DNA from: JANQEA01 sp964466035
GTDB taxonomy: Bacteria > Bipolaricaulota > Bipolaricaulia > UBA7950 > UBA9294
Direction: 5' to 3'
Length of the DNA: 51,970 nt
Assembly (NCBI GenBank): GCA_964466035.1
Contig: CAYXLR010000014.1
Location: 1-51,970, forward strand
Part shown: piece after piece, positions 40,170 to 48,569 of the stretch
Position numbering within the stretch: position 1 is the stretch's first letter
Layout of the letters: each line of letters starts with the position of its first letter
The notes under the pieces: generated by a model
Told to the model about the DNA's origin: nothing
Databases searched by the model: none
Seen by the model: the letters and a program-made list of their open reading frames with translations, nothing else
Made by a program: the position numbers and the translations under genes

Positions 40170-40717
40170 TGCATGAGATCCGGCTGACCGTGAACGGACG
40201 GATCGAGCGGGCGACGGTCCCCGCGGCGATGACCCTGCTCGAGCTCCTGCGCGAGCGGCTGCACCTCACGGGGGCCAAGGAAGGCTGCGGGATCGGCGAG
40301 TGCGGCGCCTGCACGGTCCTCCTCGACGGGGCGCCGGTCACCGCCTGCCTCGTCCTCGCCGTCGAAGCGGACGGGCGCGACGTCCGGACCATCGAGGGCG
40401 AGGCGCGCGACGGCGAGCTGTCCGACCTCCAGAAGGCGTTCATCGACGCCGGCGCCGTCCAGTGCGGCTTCTGCACCCCGGGGATGATCCTGTCCGCCCG
40501 CGCGCTCCTCGAGCGGAGTCCGAACCCGACGGACGACGAGATCGTCGAGGCGATCGCCGGGAACCTCTGCCGGTGCACCGGGTACGAGGCGATTCTTCGT
40601 GCTGTTCGGCTTGCAGCCGACCAGCACGGACGGGAAGCCGGAGAGGACAGACGGCTTCCCGTGGAGGATGACCGAGCGGCCGAGCGCTCGAACGGAGGTG
40701 ACGCCCGTGCCGGATGA
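40169..40717 (+). CDS. Molybdenum hydroxylase [2Fe-2S] subunit (CoxS/XdhC-like)
   Basis: Predicted 182-residue small subunit with two [2Fe-2S] clusters: plant-ferredoxin type (GCGIGECGACTVL plus a later Cys in VTACL) and the helical type (CGFCTPGM and CRCTGYE). Beyond the usual 155 residues it carries a hydrophilic tail of about 30 (REAGEDRRLPVEDD and on) that overlaps the start of the large-subunit gene by 11 bases. ATG 40169 overlaps the preceding stop (TGATG), nine bases after GGAGG. Confidence 0.93.
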   Translation: MHEIRLTVNGRIERATVPAAMTLLELLRERLHLTGAKEGCGIGECGACTVLLDGAPVTACLVLAVEADGRDVRTIEGEARDGELSDLQKAFIDAGAVQCGFCTPGMILSARALLERSPNPTDDEIVEAIAGNLCRCTGYEAILRAVRLAADQHGREAGEDRRLPVEDDRAAERSNGGDARAG

Positions 40718-43052
40718 GCTTCGCTACGTCGGCAAGCCGGTCGCGCGCGACGACGCGATCGACAAGGTGACCGGCGCGGCGCGGTACACCCACGATCTCG
40801 CCCTGCCCGGGATGCTTCACGCCGCCGTCCTGACCTCACCGCACGCGTCGGCGAGGATCCTGAAGATCGACACGTCGGCCGCAAAAGCGCTCCCCGGCGT
40901 CCGCGCGGTCCTCACCGGCGACACGCTCGACTACCGCCTCGGCCTCTACCTGCAGGACAAGCGGATCCTCGCCCGCGAGGTCGTCCGGTACCAGGGCGAG
41001 CCGGTCGTCGCCGTGGCAGCGGACACGCTCGACGCCGCGCGCGAGGCCTGCCGCCTCGTCGAGGTCGAGTACGAGCCGCTCGAGCCCGTCCTCGACCCTC
41101 GCGACGGTCTGAAGGAAGGCTCGCCGCTCGTCCACCCCGACCTGGGCACCTACGCGCACATGGAGGGCGTCTTCTTCCCCAAGTCGGGGACGAACATCGC
41201 CCATCATCAGAAGGTGAGGAAGGGCGACGTCGACGTCGCGTTCGCCTCGGCCGACGTGGCGCTGACCGCCGAGTTCTACAACCCGCCGGTCCAGCACGTC
41301 CCGATGGAGACCCACGCGACGATCGGCCAGGCCCTCCCGGGCGACCGCGCCGAGATCTGGTCGTCGAGCCAGTCGCCGTACACCGTCCGCCACCTGATGA
41401 GCGTCTGCTTCGGCCTCCCGCACGCGAACCTCCGCGTCCACGTCCCGTACGTCGGCGGCGGCTTCGGTGGGAAGGCGGGGCTCCACCTGGAACCGCTCGC
41501 CTACGTGCTTTCGCGGGCTGCGGGCGGACGTCCGGTCAAGATCGTCGCCACGCGCGAGGAGGAGTTCAACACCCTCCCTTCGCGGCAGGGCCTCCATTCG
41601 ACCGTCGAGATCGGCGCGGACAGCGACGGGCGGATCGTCGCCCTGAAGGCGACCTACGTCTGGGACGCCGGCGCGTACGCCGACTACGGGGTCAACATCG
41701 GCCGCGCGGCCGCCTACTCCGGTGCCGGGCCGTACGTCATTCCGAACTGCTGGATCGACTCCTACGTCGTCTACACGAACAAGGTCTTCGGCACCGCCTA
41801 CCGCGGGTTCGGGCACCTCGAGGTCCTGTGGGGGATCGAGCGGGCGATCGACATGACGGCCCGGAAGCTCGGAATGGATCCCGCCCAGTTTCGGCGGGTC
41901 AACCTCCTTCGCGAGGGCGAGACGACGATCACCGGTGAACCGTTCACCGCGGGACACGGCAGCCCGGTCGAGTGCCTCGACGCCGTCGCGAAGGCGATCG
42001 GTTGGGGGAGGCCGAGCGAGCCGCCTTCCGAGCCGCACAAGGCCCGCGGCAAGGGGATCGCGATGCTCCACAAGGCGCCGGCGATGCCGACCTACACGTC
42101 GTGCGCCGCGGTGATCAAGCTCGACGAGGACGGGGCGGCCGACGTGCTCGTCTCCGGCGTCGACTACGGCCAGGGGACGTACACGGTCCTGAGGCAGGTC
42201 GCCGCCGAGGAGCTGAAGCTCCCGATCGACAAGGTCCACGTCACGTGGGACTGCGACACCGCCTTCTCGCCGTACGACTGGCAGACGGTGGCGAGCCGCT
42301 TCGCCTACATGGGCGGAAACGCCGTCATCGAGGCCTCCGCCGACTGCCTCCGCCAGATCCGCGACGTCGCGGCCCGGGCGCTCGACGTCGAGCCGAACGA
42401 GATCGTCTGCGAGGACGGCGCCGCGTTCGTCAAGGACGATCCGGACCGGAGGATCCCGTATCCGCGGCTCGCCCTCGGCTACACGTTCGAGAACGGCAAC
42501 TCGATCGGCGGACCGGTGATCGGCCACGGCCGCTACATCGCCACCGGCCTGACGCACCTCGACCCGGAGACCGGCCAAGGACTGCCGGCGCAGTACTGGA
42601 CGTACGGCGCGCACGGAGTGGAGATCGAGGTCGACACGCAGACCGGCGAGATCGAGGTCCTCGACATCGCCACCGCCATCGACGCGGGGAAGGTCCTCAA
42701 TCCGAAGCTGTGCGTCGGGCAGGTCGTCGGCGGGGTCGTGCAGGGGCTCGGCTCGGCGCTGTGGGAGGGGTTCAAGTTCGACGAGCACGGCCGGCTCCTG
42801 AACCCGGCGTTCGTCGACTACAAGATCCCGACCGCCAAGGACGTCCCGCGCAGGACGCAGCAAATCCTTCTCGAGAACCCCCAGCCGGGCGGGCCGTACG
42901 GGGCGCGCGGCATCGCCGAGCACCCGATGATCTCCGTCCCCGGGGCGATCGGGAACGCCCTCTTCGACGCGCTCGGGATCGAGTTCACCACGCTGCCGCT
43001 CGACGCCGAGCGGGTTCTGCTTCGCATCCGAGAGCAGGGAGAGATCGGATGA
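40707..43052 (+). CDS. Molybdenum hydroxylase catalytic subunit (xanthine dehydrogenase family)
   Basis: Predicted 781-residue molybdopterin-binding subunit that hydroxylates a carbon next to nitrogen, usually in an N-heterocycle or aldehyde. Family motifs are VGGGFGGKAG, AYRGFGHLEV and GARGIAEHPM, the last placing the catalytic Glu. CO dehydrogenase's Cys-containing loop (AYRCSFR) is absent, so it is not a CO-oxidising enzyme. ACGGAGGTG lies before GTG 40707. The substrate cannot be read; the downstream ring-hydrolase and carbamoyltransferase-like genes suggest a nitrogen heterocycle. Confidence 0.92.
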   Translation: MPDELRYVGKPVARDDAIDKVTGAARYTHDLALPGMLHAAVLTSPHASARILKIDTSAAKALPGVRAVLTGDTLDYRLGLYLQDKRILAREVVRYQGEPVVAVAADTLDAAREACRLVEVEYEPLEPVLDPRDGLKEGSPLVHPDLGTYAHMEGVFFPKSGTNIAHHQKVRKGDVDVAFASADVALTAEFYNPPVQHVPMETHATIGQALPGDRAEIWSSSQSPYTVRHLMSVCFGLPHANLRVHVPYVGGGFGGKAGLHLEPLAYVLSRAAGGRPVKIVATREEEFNTLPSRQGLHSTVEIGADSDGRIVALKATYVWDAGAYADYGVNIGRAAAYSGAGPYVIPNCWIDSYVVYTNKVFGTAYRGFGHLEVLWGIERAIDMTARKLGMDPAQFRRVNLLREGETTITGEPFTAGHGSPVECLDAVAKAIGWGRPSEPPSEPHKARGKGIAMLHKAPAMPTYTSCAAVIKLDEDGAADVLVSGVDYGQGTYTVLRQVAAEELKLPIDKVHVTWDCDTAFSPYDWQTVASRFAYMGGNAVIEASADCLRQIRDVAARALDVEPNEIVCEDGAAFVKDDPDRRIPYPRLALGYTFENGNSIGGPVIGHGRYIATGLTHLDPETGQGLPAQYWTYGAHGVEIEVDTQTGEIEVLDIATAIDAGKVLNPKLCVGQVVGGVVQGLGSALWEGFKFDEHGRLLNPAFVDYKIPTAKDVPRRTQQILLENPQPGGPYGARGIAEHPMISVPGAIGNALFDALGIEFTTLPLDAERVLLRIREQGEIG

Positions 43053-44608
43053 AGCGGATCCTGATCGAGCCGAATCGCTACTTCGACTCGGTCTTCCTGA
43101 TGCGGATCAGCCACGAGCTCGAGCGGCTCCCCGAGGTCGGCCAGGCGATCGTCGCGATGGGAACGCGCGCGAATCTCGAGAACCTGGAGAAGGCCGGCTT
43201 CGTCATTCCCCAGGCGAACGATTCCTCTGAATCGCTCGCCGCTCGTGAATCGTCGCAGACGATTCACGCAAACGATCTAGTGATCGCGATCGGCGCCGCC
43301 TCGGACGACGCGATCGACGCGGCGAACGAACGCCTCCGGCTGCTGCTCGCCGGACCGTCCGGCGAGGAGGGCGGCACGGCGGACGGACCAAGACCGACGA
43401 CGATCTCCGAGGCGATCCGGATCGATCCGGACGCGGACCTCGCGCTGATCTCCGTCCCGGGAGCGTACGCGGCCCGCGAGGCGCGCCGGGCGCTCCGTCG
43501 GGGGCTCCACGTGATGCTCTTCTCGGACAACGTCTCGGTCGAGGACGAGATCGCCCTCAAGAAGGAGGCGATCGAGCGCGGCCTGCTGCTGATGGGGCCC
43601 GATTGCGGGACCGCGATCCTCAACGGGGTCCCGCTCGGTTTCGCCAACATCGTCCGCCGGGGACGGATCGGGATCGTCGGGGCCTCCGGCACCGGCATTC
43701 AGGAGATCTCCTCGCTCGTCCATCGGCTCGGCGGAGGGATCTCGCAGGCGATCGGAACCGGCGGGCGCGACCTGTCACGCGACGTCGAAGCCCGGATGAC
43801 GCGCTTCGGCATCGAGGCGCTCGCGAGCGATCCCGAGACGGACGTGATCGTCGTCGTCTCGAAGGCGCCCGAGCCGGCGGTCGCCGATCGCGTCGTCGCC
43901 GCGCTGCGCGCGGCCGGGAAGCCGGCCGTCGTCCACTTCGTGACAGCGGGAGCGCGGAAGGCCGACGACGGTATCTCGTTCGCGCGCACGCTGGCGGAGG
44001 CGGCCGTGCTCGGCTGCGCCGCGGCCGGCATCCGACCGGAAGTCCCCCTCGCCGAAACGCTTCCCGCGCAGGAATCGGTCTCCGGCCGAGTCATCGGCCT
44101 GTTCTGCGGCGGGACGCTTGCCCAGGAGGCGTGGGACGTCCTCCATCGGGCCGGCCTCGAGGTCCGCTCGAACGTCGCCGCCGAGCCGGCGCTGAAAATC
44201 CGACCGGGCGACGAGGCGGCCGGCCACGTCGTCTGGGACCTCGGCGACGACGCGTTCACCGTCGGAAAGCCGCATCCCATGATTGCGCCGTCCCTGCGAG
44301 ATGGCAAAGTCGTTCGCTACGCGAACGCCCCGGCTGTCGGAATCGTCCTCACCGACTGCGTCCTCGGCCACGGCGCGCATCCGGATCCGGGCGGGAGCCT
44401 TGCCGACGCGGCGAAGCGGGCGATCGAGCTCGCGGGGAAGGACGGCCGGGATCTCCTCGTGATCGCGTCGGTCACCGGGACCGACGAAGACCCTCAGAAG
44501 CGGAGCCAACAGGTCGCGACCCTGACCGAGGCCGGCGTCCTCGTCGCGCCGAGCAACGCCGCGGCCGCCGGATGGGTCGTCGACGCGCTGAAGGAGAGCG
44601 ACGAATGA
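43049..44608 (+). CDS. fdrA: FdrA family protein (AllF-like, acyl-CoA synthetase fold)
   Basis: Predicted 519-residue protein with two Rossmann and flavodoxin-like regions of the succinyl-CoA synthetase fold (LLLMGPDCGTAIL; RIGIVGASGTGIQEI; VIGLFCGGTLAQEAW; LLVIASVTGTDEDPQ). In E. coli the family member FdrA/AllF works with YlbE/AllG (DUF1116) and YlbF/AllH (DUF2877) as oxamate carbamoyltransferase in allantoin breakdown. All three families are in this island, so a carbamoyl-transfer reaction is the best inference. ATG 43049 overlaps the preceding stop (ATGA). Confidence 0.88.
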   Translation: MKRILIEPNRYFDSVFLMRISHELERLPEVGQAIVAMGTRANLENLEKAGFVIPQANDSSESLAARESSQTIHANDLVIAIGAASDDAIDAANERLRLLLAGPSGEEGGTADGPRPTTISEAIRIDPDADLALISVPGAYAAREARRALRRGLHVMLFSDNVSVEDEIALKKEAIERGLLLMGPDCGTAILNGVPLGFANIVRRGRIGIVGASGTGIQEISSLVHRLGGGISQAIGTGGRDLSRDVEARMTRFGIEALASDPETDVIVVVSKAPEPAVADRVVAALRAAGKPAVVHFVTAGARKADDGISFARTLAEAAVLGCAAAGIRPEVPLAETLPAQESVSGRVIGLFCGGTLAQEAWDVLHRAGLEVRSNVAAEPALKIRPGDEAAGHVVWDLGDDAFTVGKPHPMIAPSLRDGKVVRYANAPAVGIVLTDCVLGHGAHPDPGGSLADAAKRAIELAGKDGRDLLVIASVTGTDEDPQKRSQQVATLTEAGVLVAPSNAAAAGWVVDALKESDE

Positions 44609-46053
44609 GCGCCGACCGGCCGCCGATCCAGGAGCTCTTCTCGCGCGAGCTTCGCGTCGTCAACCTCGGCCTCTCGTCGTTCGCCGAGACGTTACGTGAA
44701 AGCGGCACGCCGGTCGTCGACCTCGACTGGAGGCCGCCGGCCGGTGGGGACGCCGAGCTCGCCGACCTCCTCGACCGGCTCGCCGTCGACGGTCGATGGA
44801 TCGAGAAGATCGAGCGGGCGAACGCCGAGGCCGTCGCGCGGCTCCTCGCCGCCGAGCCGAGGGTCATCGGGATCGGGACCGCGCGCGACGTGATCCCGGG
44901 GATGACCGACCGGACGATCCTCCACGCCGGGCCGCCGGTCGAGTGGGAGCGGATGTGCGGGCCGATGCGCGGCGCGGTCATCGGCGGCCTAATCTACGAG
45001 GGGCTCGCCGCGTCGCCAGAGGAGGCCGAGAAGCTCGCCGCGTCCGGCGAGATCGCGTTCGACCCCTGTCATCACCACGACGCCGTCGGGCCGATGGCCG
45101 GGGTGGTCACGCCGTCGATGCCGGTCTGGATCGTCGAGAACGCGGCGGCCGGCAACCGCGCCTACTGCACGCTGAACGAGGGGCTCGGGAAGGTCCTCCG
45201 CTACGGCGCCTACGCCGACGAGGTGATCGACCGGCTGAACTGGATGGCCGACGAGCTGGCGCCGATCCTCTCCGCAGCGATCGAAGCGCACAGCCCGTTC
45301 GACCTTCGCTCGCTGATCGCCCAGGCGCTGCAGATGGGCGACGAGGGGCACAATCGGAACCGCGCCGGGACGTCGCTGTTGATCCGCGAGCTGGCGCCGT
45401 TCCTCGTCCGCCTCGACGCCGATCGCGCCGCGGTCGCCCGCGTGCTCGAGTTCCTCCACGGGAACGACCACTTCACCCTCAACCTGACGATGCCGGCCGG
45501 GAAGTGCGCCCTCGACGCCGCGGCCGGGGTCGAGGGGAGCTCGCTCGTGACCGTCATGGCGCGGAACGGGACCGAGTTCGGGGTCCGCGTCTCGGGGACC
45601 GGCGACCGCTGGTTCACCGCCCCGGCGCCGATCGTCGACGGGCTGTACCTCCCGGGATACGGACCGGACGACGCGGCGCCGGACATCGGCGACTCGGCGA
45701 TCACCGAGACGGCCGGGTACGGCGGGTTCGCGATGGCCGCCGCGCCGGCGATCGTCCAGTTCGTCGGCGGCTCGCCGGAGCGGGCGCTGGAGACGACGAG
45801 GAGGATGCGGAAGATCGCGCTCGCCGAGAGCCGCGTCTATCAGGTCCCGGCGCTCGGCTTCCGCGGGACGCCGACAGGGATCGACGCCCTCCGCGTCGTC
45901 GAGACCGGGATCGTCCCGGCGATCAACACCGGGATCGCGCACAAGGAGCCGGGCGTGGGGATGGTCGGAGCGGGACTCGTGACGCCGCCGTTCCAGTGCT
46001 TCGCCGACGCGGCGCGCGCCCTTGCGGAAACACTGGCAGTAGGCAAGACCTAA
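44605..46053 (+). CDS. DUF1116 protein (YlbE/AllG-like)
   Basis: Predicted 482-residue protein of the DUF1116 family. Recognisable segments are VIGIGTARDVIPGMTDRTIL, the metal-site-like FDPCHHHDAVGPMAGV with three consecutive His, GDEGHNRNRAGTSLLIREL, and VSGTGDRWFTAPAP. It overlaps fdrA by four bases, and the E. coli homologues are also adjacent. Its role is most likely as the second component of an oxamate carbamoyltransferase-like enzyme. It ends at 46053 within an inverted-repeat element. Confidence 0.88.
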   Translation: MSADRPPIQELFSRELRVVNLGLSSFAETLRESGTPVVDLDWRPPAGGDAELADLLDRLAVDGRWIEKIERANAEAVARLLAAEPRVIGIGTARDVIPGMTDRTILHAGPPVEWERMCGPMRGAVIGGLIYEGLAASPEEAEKLAASGEIAFDPCHHHDAVGPMAGVVTPSMPVWIVENAAAGNRAYCTLNEGLGKVLRYGAYADEVIDRLNWMADELAPILSAAIEAHSPFDLRSLIAQALQMGDEGHNRNRAGTSLLIRELAPFLVRLDADRAAVARVLEFLHGNDHFTLNLTMPAGKCALDAAAGVEGSSLVTVMARNGTEFGVRVSGTGDRWFTAPAPIVDGLYLPGYGPDDAAPDIGDSAITETAGYGGFAMAAAPAIVQFVGGSPERALETTRRMRKIALAESRVYQVPALGFRGTPTGIDALRVVETGIVPAINTGIAHKEPGVGMVGAGLVTPPFQCFADAARALAETLAVGKT

Positions 46054-46262
46054 CCGCGGAGAACCAGAAGCATGAACCGCAGAGAGCGCAGAGCACGCCG
46101 AGAAAGCCAGAACCAAGGAGAGGGTTTAGGCAGAAGTCATGGGCCGGAGAGCAGGAATCGGGAAACCGACCAGAGACCCGAAACGGGAGGCAGAGCAGAT
46201 GGTTAGGTCTTTGCTTCTACCCTTGAGATCTTCCCTCTGCGTGTCTCCGCGTCCTCTGCGGT
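46045..46262. repeat. MITE-like inverted-repeat element, two interleaved arm pairs
   Basis: Two inverted pairs occur between the DUF1116 and cyclase genes. The first is AAGACCTAACC (46045-46055) with GGTTAGGTCTT (46201-46211). The second is ACCGCAGAG-rich 46075-46102 with its degraded reverse complement CTCTGCG...CTCTGCGGT (46235-46262). The second motif is of a kind found dispersed between genes in many bacteria. The arms interleave rather than nest. No transposase is present. The element separates the coupled part of the operon from the cyclase gene. Confidence 0.55.
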
Positions 46263-46286
46263 GAAGCTTTGAAGGGAGGTAGGAAG

Positions 46287-47156
46287 ATGAAGTTCATCGA
46301 TCTGACGATTCCACTGTCGATCGCCACGCCGCCGTGGCCGACGTACGAGCCGCTGCAGGTGAAGTACTTCAAGCGGCTGGCGCCGAACGGGGCGAACGGC
46401 CAACTGCTGACGCACTCCAATCACGTCGGCACGCACCTCGACGGGGAGATCCACTTCTACACGCCGGGCAAGGACATCGCGCAGCTCGACTTCGACTTCC
46501 TCGTCCACGACGGCGTCGTCGTCGACCTGTCCGAGGCCGTCGGCGACTACGACATCTACACCCCGGAGATGATCGAGGAGCGCGTCGAGGTGAAGGAAGG
46601 CGACGTCCTGATCCTCCACACCGGCTACCACCACTACGGCTGGGACCAGCCGACCGCCGACGAGGTCCGGTACATGGTCAAGCACCCCGGTCCGGATCGC
46701 GACTTCGCCGTCTGGTGCCGGGAGAAGAAGATCCGCTGGATCGGCGTCGACTGCGGCTCCGCCGACCACCCGATGAACACGATCATCCGCGACTGGATGC
46801 CTCGCCAGGCGAAGGAGGCCGAGGCCCATTTCCAGGAGAAATACGGCACGTCGCTCGCCGAGCGGTTCGACGCGTCGAAGTACCAGCTGATGCACATCGA
46901 GCTGTTCCCATACGGGATCATCCACGCCGAGTGCCTCGGCGGCGACATCGACCTGCTCCTCGACCAGCGCGCCACGATCGGCTGCTTCCCGTGGCGGTTC
47001 GTCGACGGCGAGAGCTCGATCTGCCGGATCGTGGCGATCGTCGACGACGAACGGTACGACGAGCTGATGCAGGTCAAGTCCGAGTGCGTCCTGACCAAGT
47101 TCGGCGACATCGCCGGCGCGAAGAACCCACATTTGCATGAGGTGGGTCGCACGTAG
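46287..47156 (+). CDS. Cyclase family metal-dependent hydrolase (kynurenine formamidase-like)
   Basis: Predicted 289-residue hydrolase of the PF04199 'cyclase' family, which includes bacterial kynurenine formamidase and isatin hydrolase. The metal-binding signature is HVGTHLDGEIHFY (usually HxGTHxDxPxH), supported by LILHTGYHHYGWD, IGVDCGSADHP and HIELFPYGIIHAECLGG. Such enzymes open cyclic amides or hydrolyse N-formyl groups with Mn or Zn. Placed after the hydroxylase and FdrA genes, it is a candidate for opening the oxidised ring. GGGAGG lies before ATG 46287. Confidence 0.9.
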   Translation: MKFIDLTIPLSIATPPWPTYEPLQVKYFKRLAPNGANGQLLTHSNHVGTHLDGEIHFYTPGKDIAQLDFDFLVHDGVVVDLSEAVGDYDIYTPEMIEERVEVKEGDVLILHTGYHHYGWDQPTADEVRYMVKHPGPDRDFAVWCREKKIRWIGVDCGSADHPMNTIIRDWMPRQAKEAEAHFQEKYGTSLAERFDASKYQLMHIELFPYGIIHAECLGGDIDLLLDQRATIGCFPWRFVDGESSICRIVAIVDDERYDELMQVKSECVLTKFGDIAGAKNPHLHEVGRT

Positions 47157-47263
47157 GGTTGGCCACCGGAGGCGGTCAACCCTACTCGACCCACATCGGT
47201 TGGGTACTCACCCGGCTCCATGGCTGGTGAGTCCCTTGCGAGTTCGTGCCTAGCACGAACTCG
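47142..47263. repeat. Cluster of three stem-loop repeats (REP-like)
   Basis: Three hairpins in a row. The first, 47142-47194, has outer arms GTGGGTCG/CGACCCAC and inner arms GTAGGGTTG/CAACCCTAC and overlaps the last codons of the cyclase gene. The second has ACTCACC (47206-47212) with GGTGAGT (47226-47232). The third is a perfect 11-bp palindrome, CGAGTTCGTGC/GCACGAACTCG (47239-47249, 47253-47263), with a 3-base loop. The set looks like dispersed palindromic repeats and may act as mRNA-stabilising or terminating structures before the DUF2877 gene. Confidence 0.65.
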
Positions 47264-47276
47264 TGGTGGATGAGCA

Positions 47277-48143
47277 ATGGATGTTCAAGCGGCGAACCGA
47301 ATTGGAGCACACGCGTTTCGGTACCTCATAGCCAAGCCACGCTCGGGACGAGTCGCTTCGGCGTTTCGGCGCGGCTTCAACGTGCTCTTCCATGAAGAGT
47401 CGGATCCCGGGTTCGTGTCGATTCAGATGCAAGACGTGCCACTTCATCCCTGGGCTGTACAGGCTCGTTCTCTCTTGGAACTGTCAGAGAACGAGCCAGT
47501 ATTGGCGGAATCGAGAAGGCTCCGATTCCGCGGCGGGTGGACACTCGACGTTTCGGCAGCCGCGGTTGAAGAACTGAAGATCAAGCCCTACACCTCAGAG
47601 GAGGGAGAACGAGTATTGTCTCGACTGCCAATTCTGAAGGAGCTCCTCGAAGAGGAGCGGGCGAAGCGCAATTCAGATCCGTTCCGGCCCGAGATCGATG
47701 CAATCCTGAAGCACTGGAAGGAGACCGGCGATTCGGAAGTGCTCCTCGACCTCGTCGGCCTCGGAACCGGCTCGACGCCGAGCGGGGACGACGCGTTGGT
47801 CGGTATGCTGGCAGGCTTCACGGCGTTCGAACGGATCTCGGATGAGGCGAAGACATCGCTCCTCGACCTCCGCGCCACGTTGCACTCAGCAGAGAATCAG
47901 GGGACTTCCCTTCCTGCGGCTCAGATGCTGGCGACGGCAGCGAACGGATCGGTGTTCGAACCGGTTCTCGAAGTCCTCTCCGCGCTCGTCTCCGAGTTCG
48001 ATCGCGACGTCCGACCGGCGACCCACTCGCTGGCTTCTCAAGGCGCGACGTCGGGACTCGAGATGCTTGCCGGCATCCTTCGGTCACTCGAGGATCTTGG
48101 CTCGTGGCGCTCGGTACGTCGCAGGGACGGCCACGGCGTATAA
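47277..48143 (+). CDS. DUF2877 protein (YlbF/AllH-like)
   Basis: Predicted 288-residue protein. The central LGTGSTPSGDDALVGMLAGF is the DUF2877 hallmark (usually GxGxGLTPSGDD). The N-terminal half is beta-rich. It is the third family of the AllFGH oxamate carbamoyltransferase set, completing the trio with 43049 and 44605, though separated from them by the cyclase gene and repeats. Base composition is visibly lower in G+C than in its partners and there is no good ribosome site before ATG 47277, so it may have arrived separately or rely on the hairpin leader. Confidence 0.85.
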   Translation: MDVQAANRIGAHAFRYLIAKPRSGRVASAFRRGFNVLFHEESDPGFVSIQMQDVPLHPWAVQARSLLELSENEPVLAESRRLRFRGGWTLDVSAAAVEELKIKPYTSEEGERVLSRLPILKELLEEERAKRNSDPFRPEIDAILKHWKETGDSEVLLDLVGLGTGSTPSGDDALVGMLAGFTAFERISDEAKTSLLDLRATLHSAENQGTSLPAAQMLATAANGSVFEPVLEVLSALVSEFDRDVRPATHSLASQGATSGLEMLAGILRSLEDLGSWRSVRRRDGHGV

Positions 48144-48144
48144 T
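48139..48144 (+). promoter_or_regulatory. -10 element TATAAT of the Lar-like gene
   Basis: A perfect TATAAT overlaps the DUF2877 stop codon, 45 bases before the ATG at 48190. No clear -35 is present. Confidence 0.45.
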
Positions 48145-48189
48145 CTGTCTCCGCACTCCTGATGAAATCCACGACGGAGGCAGGGCGAC

Positions 48190-48453
48190 ATGAGCGACGA
48201 GGCAGAACTCCTGTCCAAGGCGTACTCGGATCCGAGCTTGAAGGACGCTCGGCCGTGCCCGTTCTGCGGGAACACGACCCTCGCGATCACCTCCGGCCCC
48301 CAACCACGCCTTGCCCACCGAGACACCTTTCAGGTCTTCTGCCCGTGCTGTGTTTGTCGAGGACCACTGGCCGAGTCGCGACAGCGCGCCATCACCAAGT
48401 GGAACGGCCACTGGCGACCGCTGCTCCGACCGATCCTCAAGCGCAAGGCTTGA
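48190..48453 (+). CDS. Lar-like restriction alleviation / zinc-ribbon protein
   Basis: Predicted 87-residue protein with a zinc ribbon: RPCPFCGNTTLAI, then FCPCCVCRGPLAESRQRAITKWN. This CPFCG ... CxxC ... GP ... AI..WN pattern is that of the Lar family (Rac prophage restriction-alleviation protein and many phage homologues). ACGGAGG precedes the ATG. In phage genomes such proteins counter host type I restriction or act as small regulators; here it opens a short accessory region. Role by family pattern only. Confidence 0.7.
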   Translation: MSDEAELLSKAYSDPSLKDARPCPFCGNTTLAITSGPQPRLAHRDTFQVFCPCCVCRGPLAESRQRAITKWNGHWRPLLRPILKRKA

Positions 48454-48503
48454 CGCGGTATCGGTAGATCGCAACCGCCTCCGTAATCGTCATCGAGTCA
48501 TAC

Positions 48504-48533
48504 TTGATCTGCAAGGTGCGCGGATGATATCAA
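48504..48533 (+). promoter_or_regulatory. Possible promoter of the lysozyme-fold gene
   Basis: TTGATC (48504-48509) and TATCAA (48528-48533), spacer 18, 37 bases before ATG 48570. The two elements also form a partial inverted repeat (CTTGAT/ATATCAAG), so the site could be an operator too. Confidence 0.4.
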
Positions 48534-48569
48534 GGGAGACGATCCGACTACGAAGGAAGGAGGGCGATC

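Noticed and set aside
40707..43052. Aerobic CO dehydrogenase large subunit
   Set aside because: The CODH active-site loop with the Cu-binding Cys (AYRCSFR) is replaced by AYRGFGHLEV, the pattern of xanthine dehydrogenase-like enzymes.
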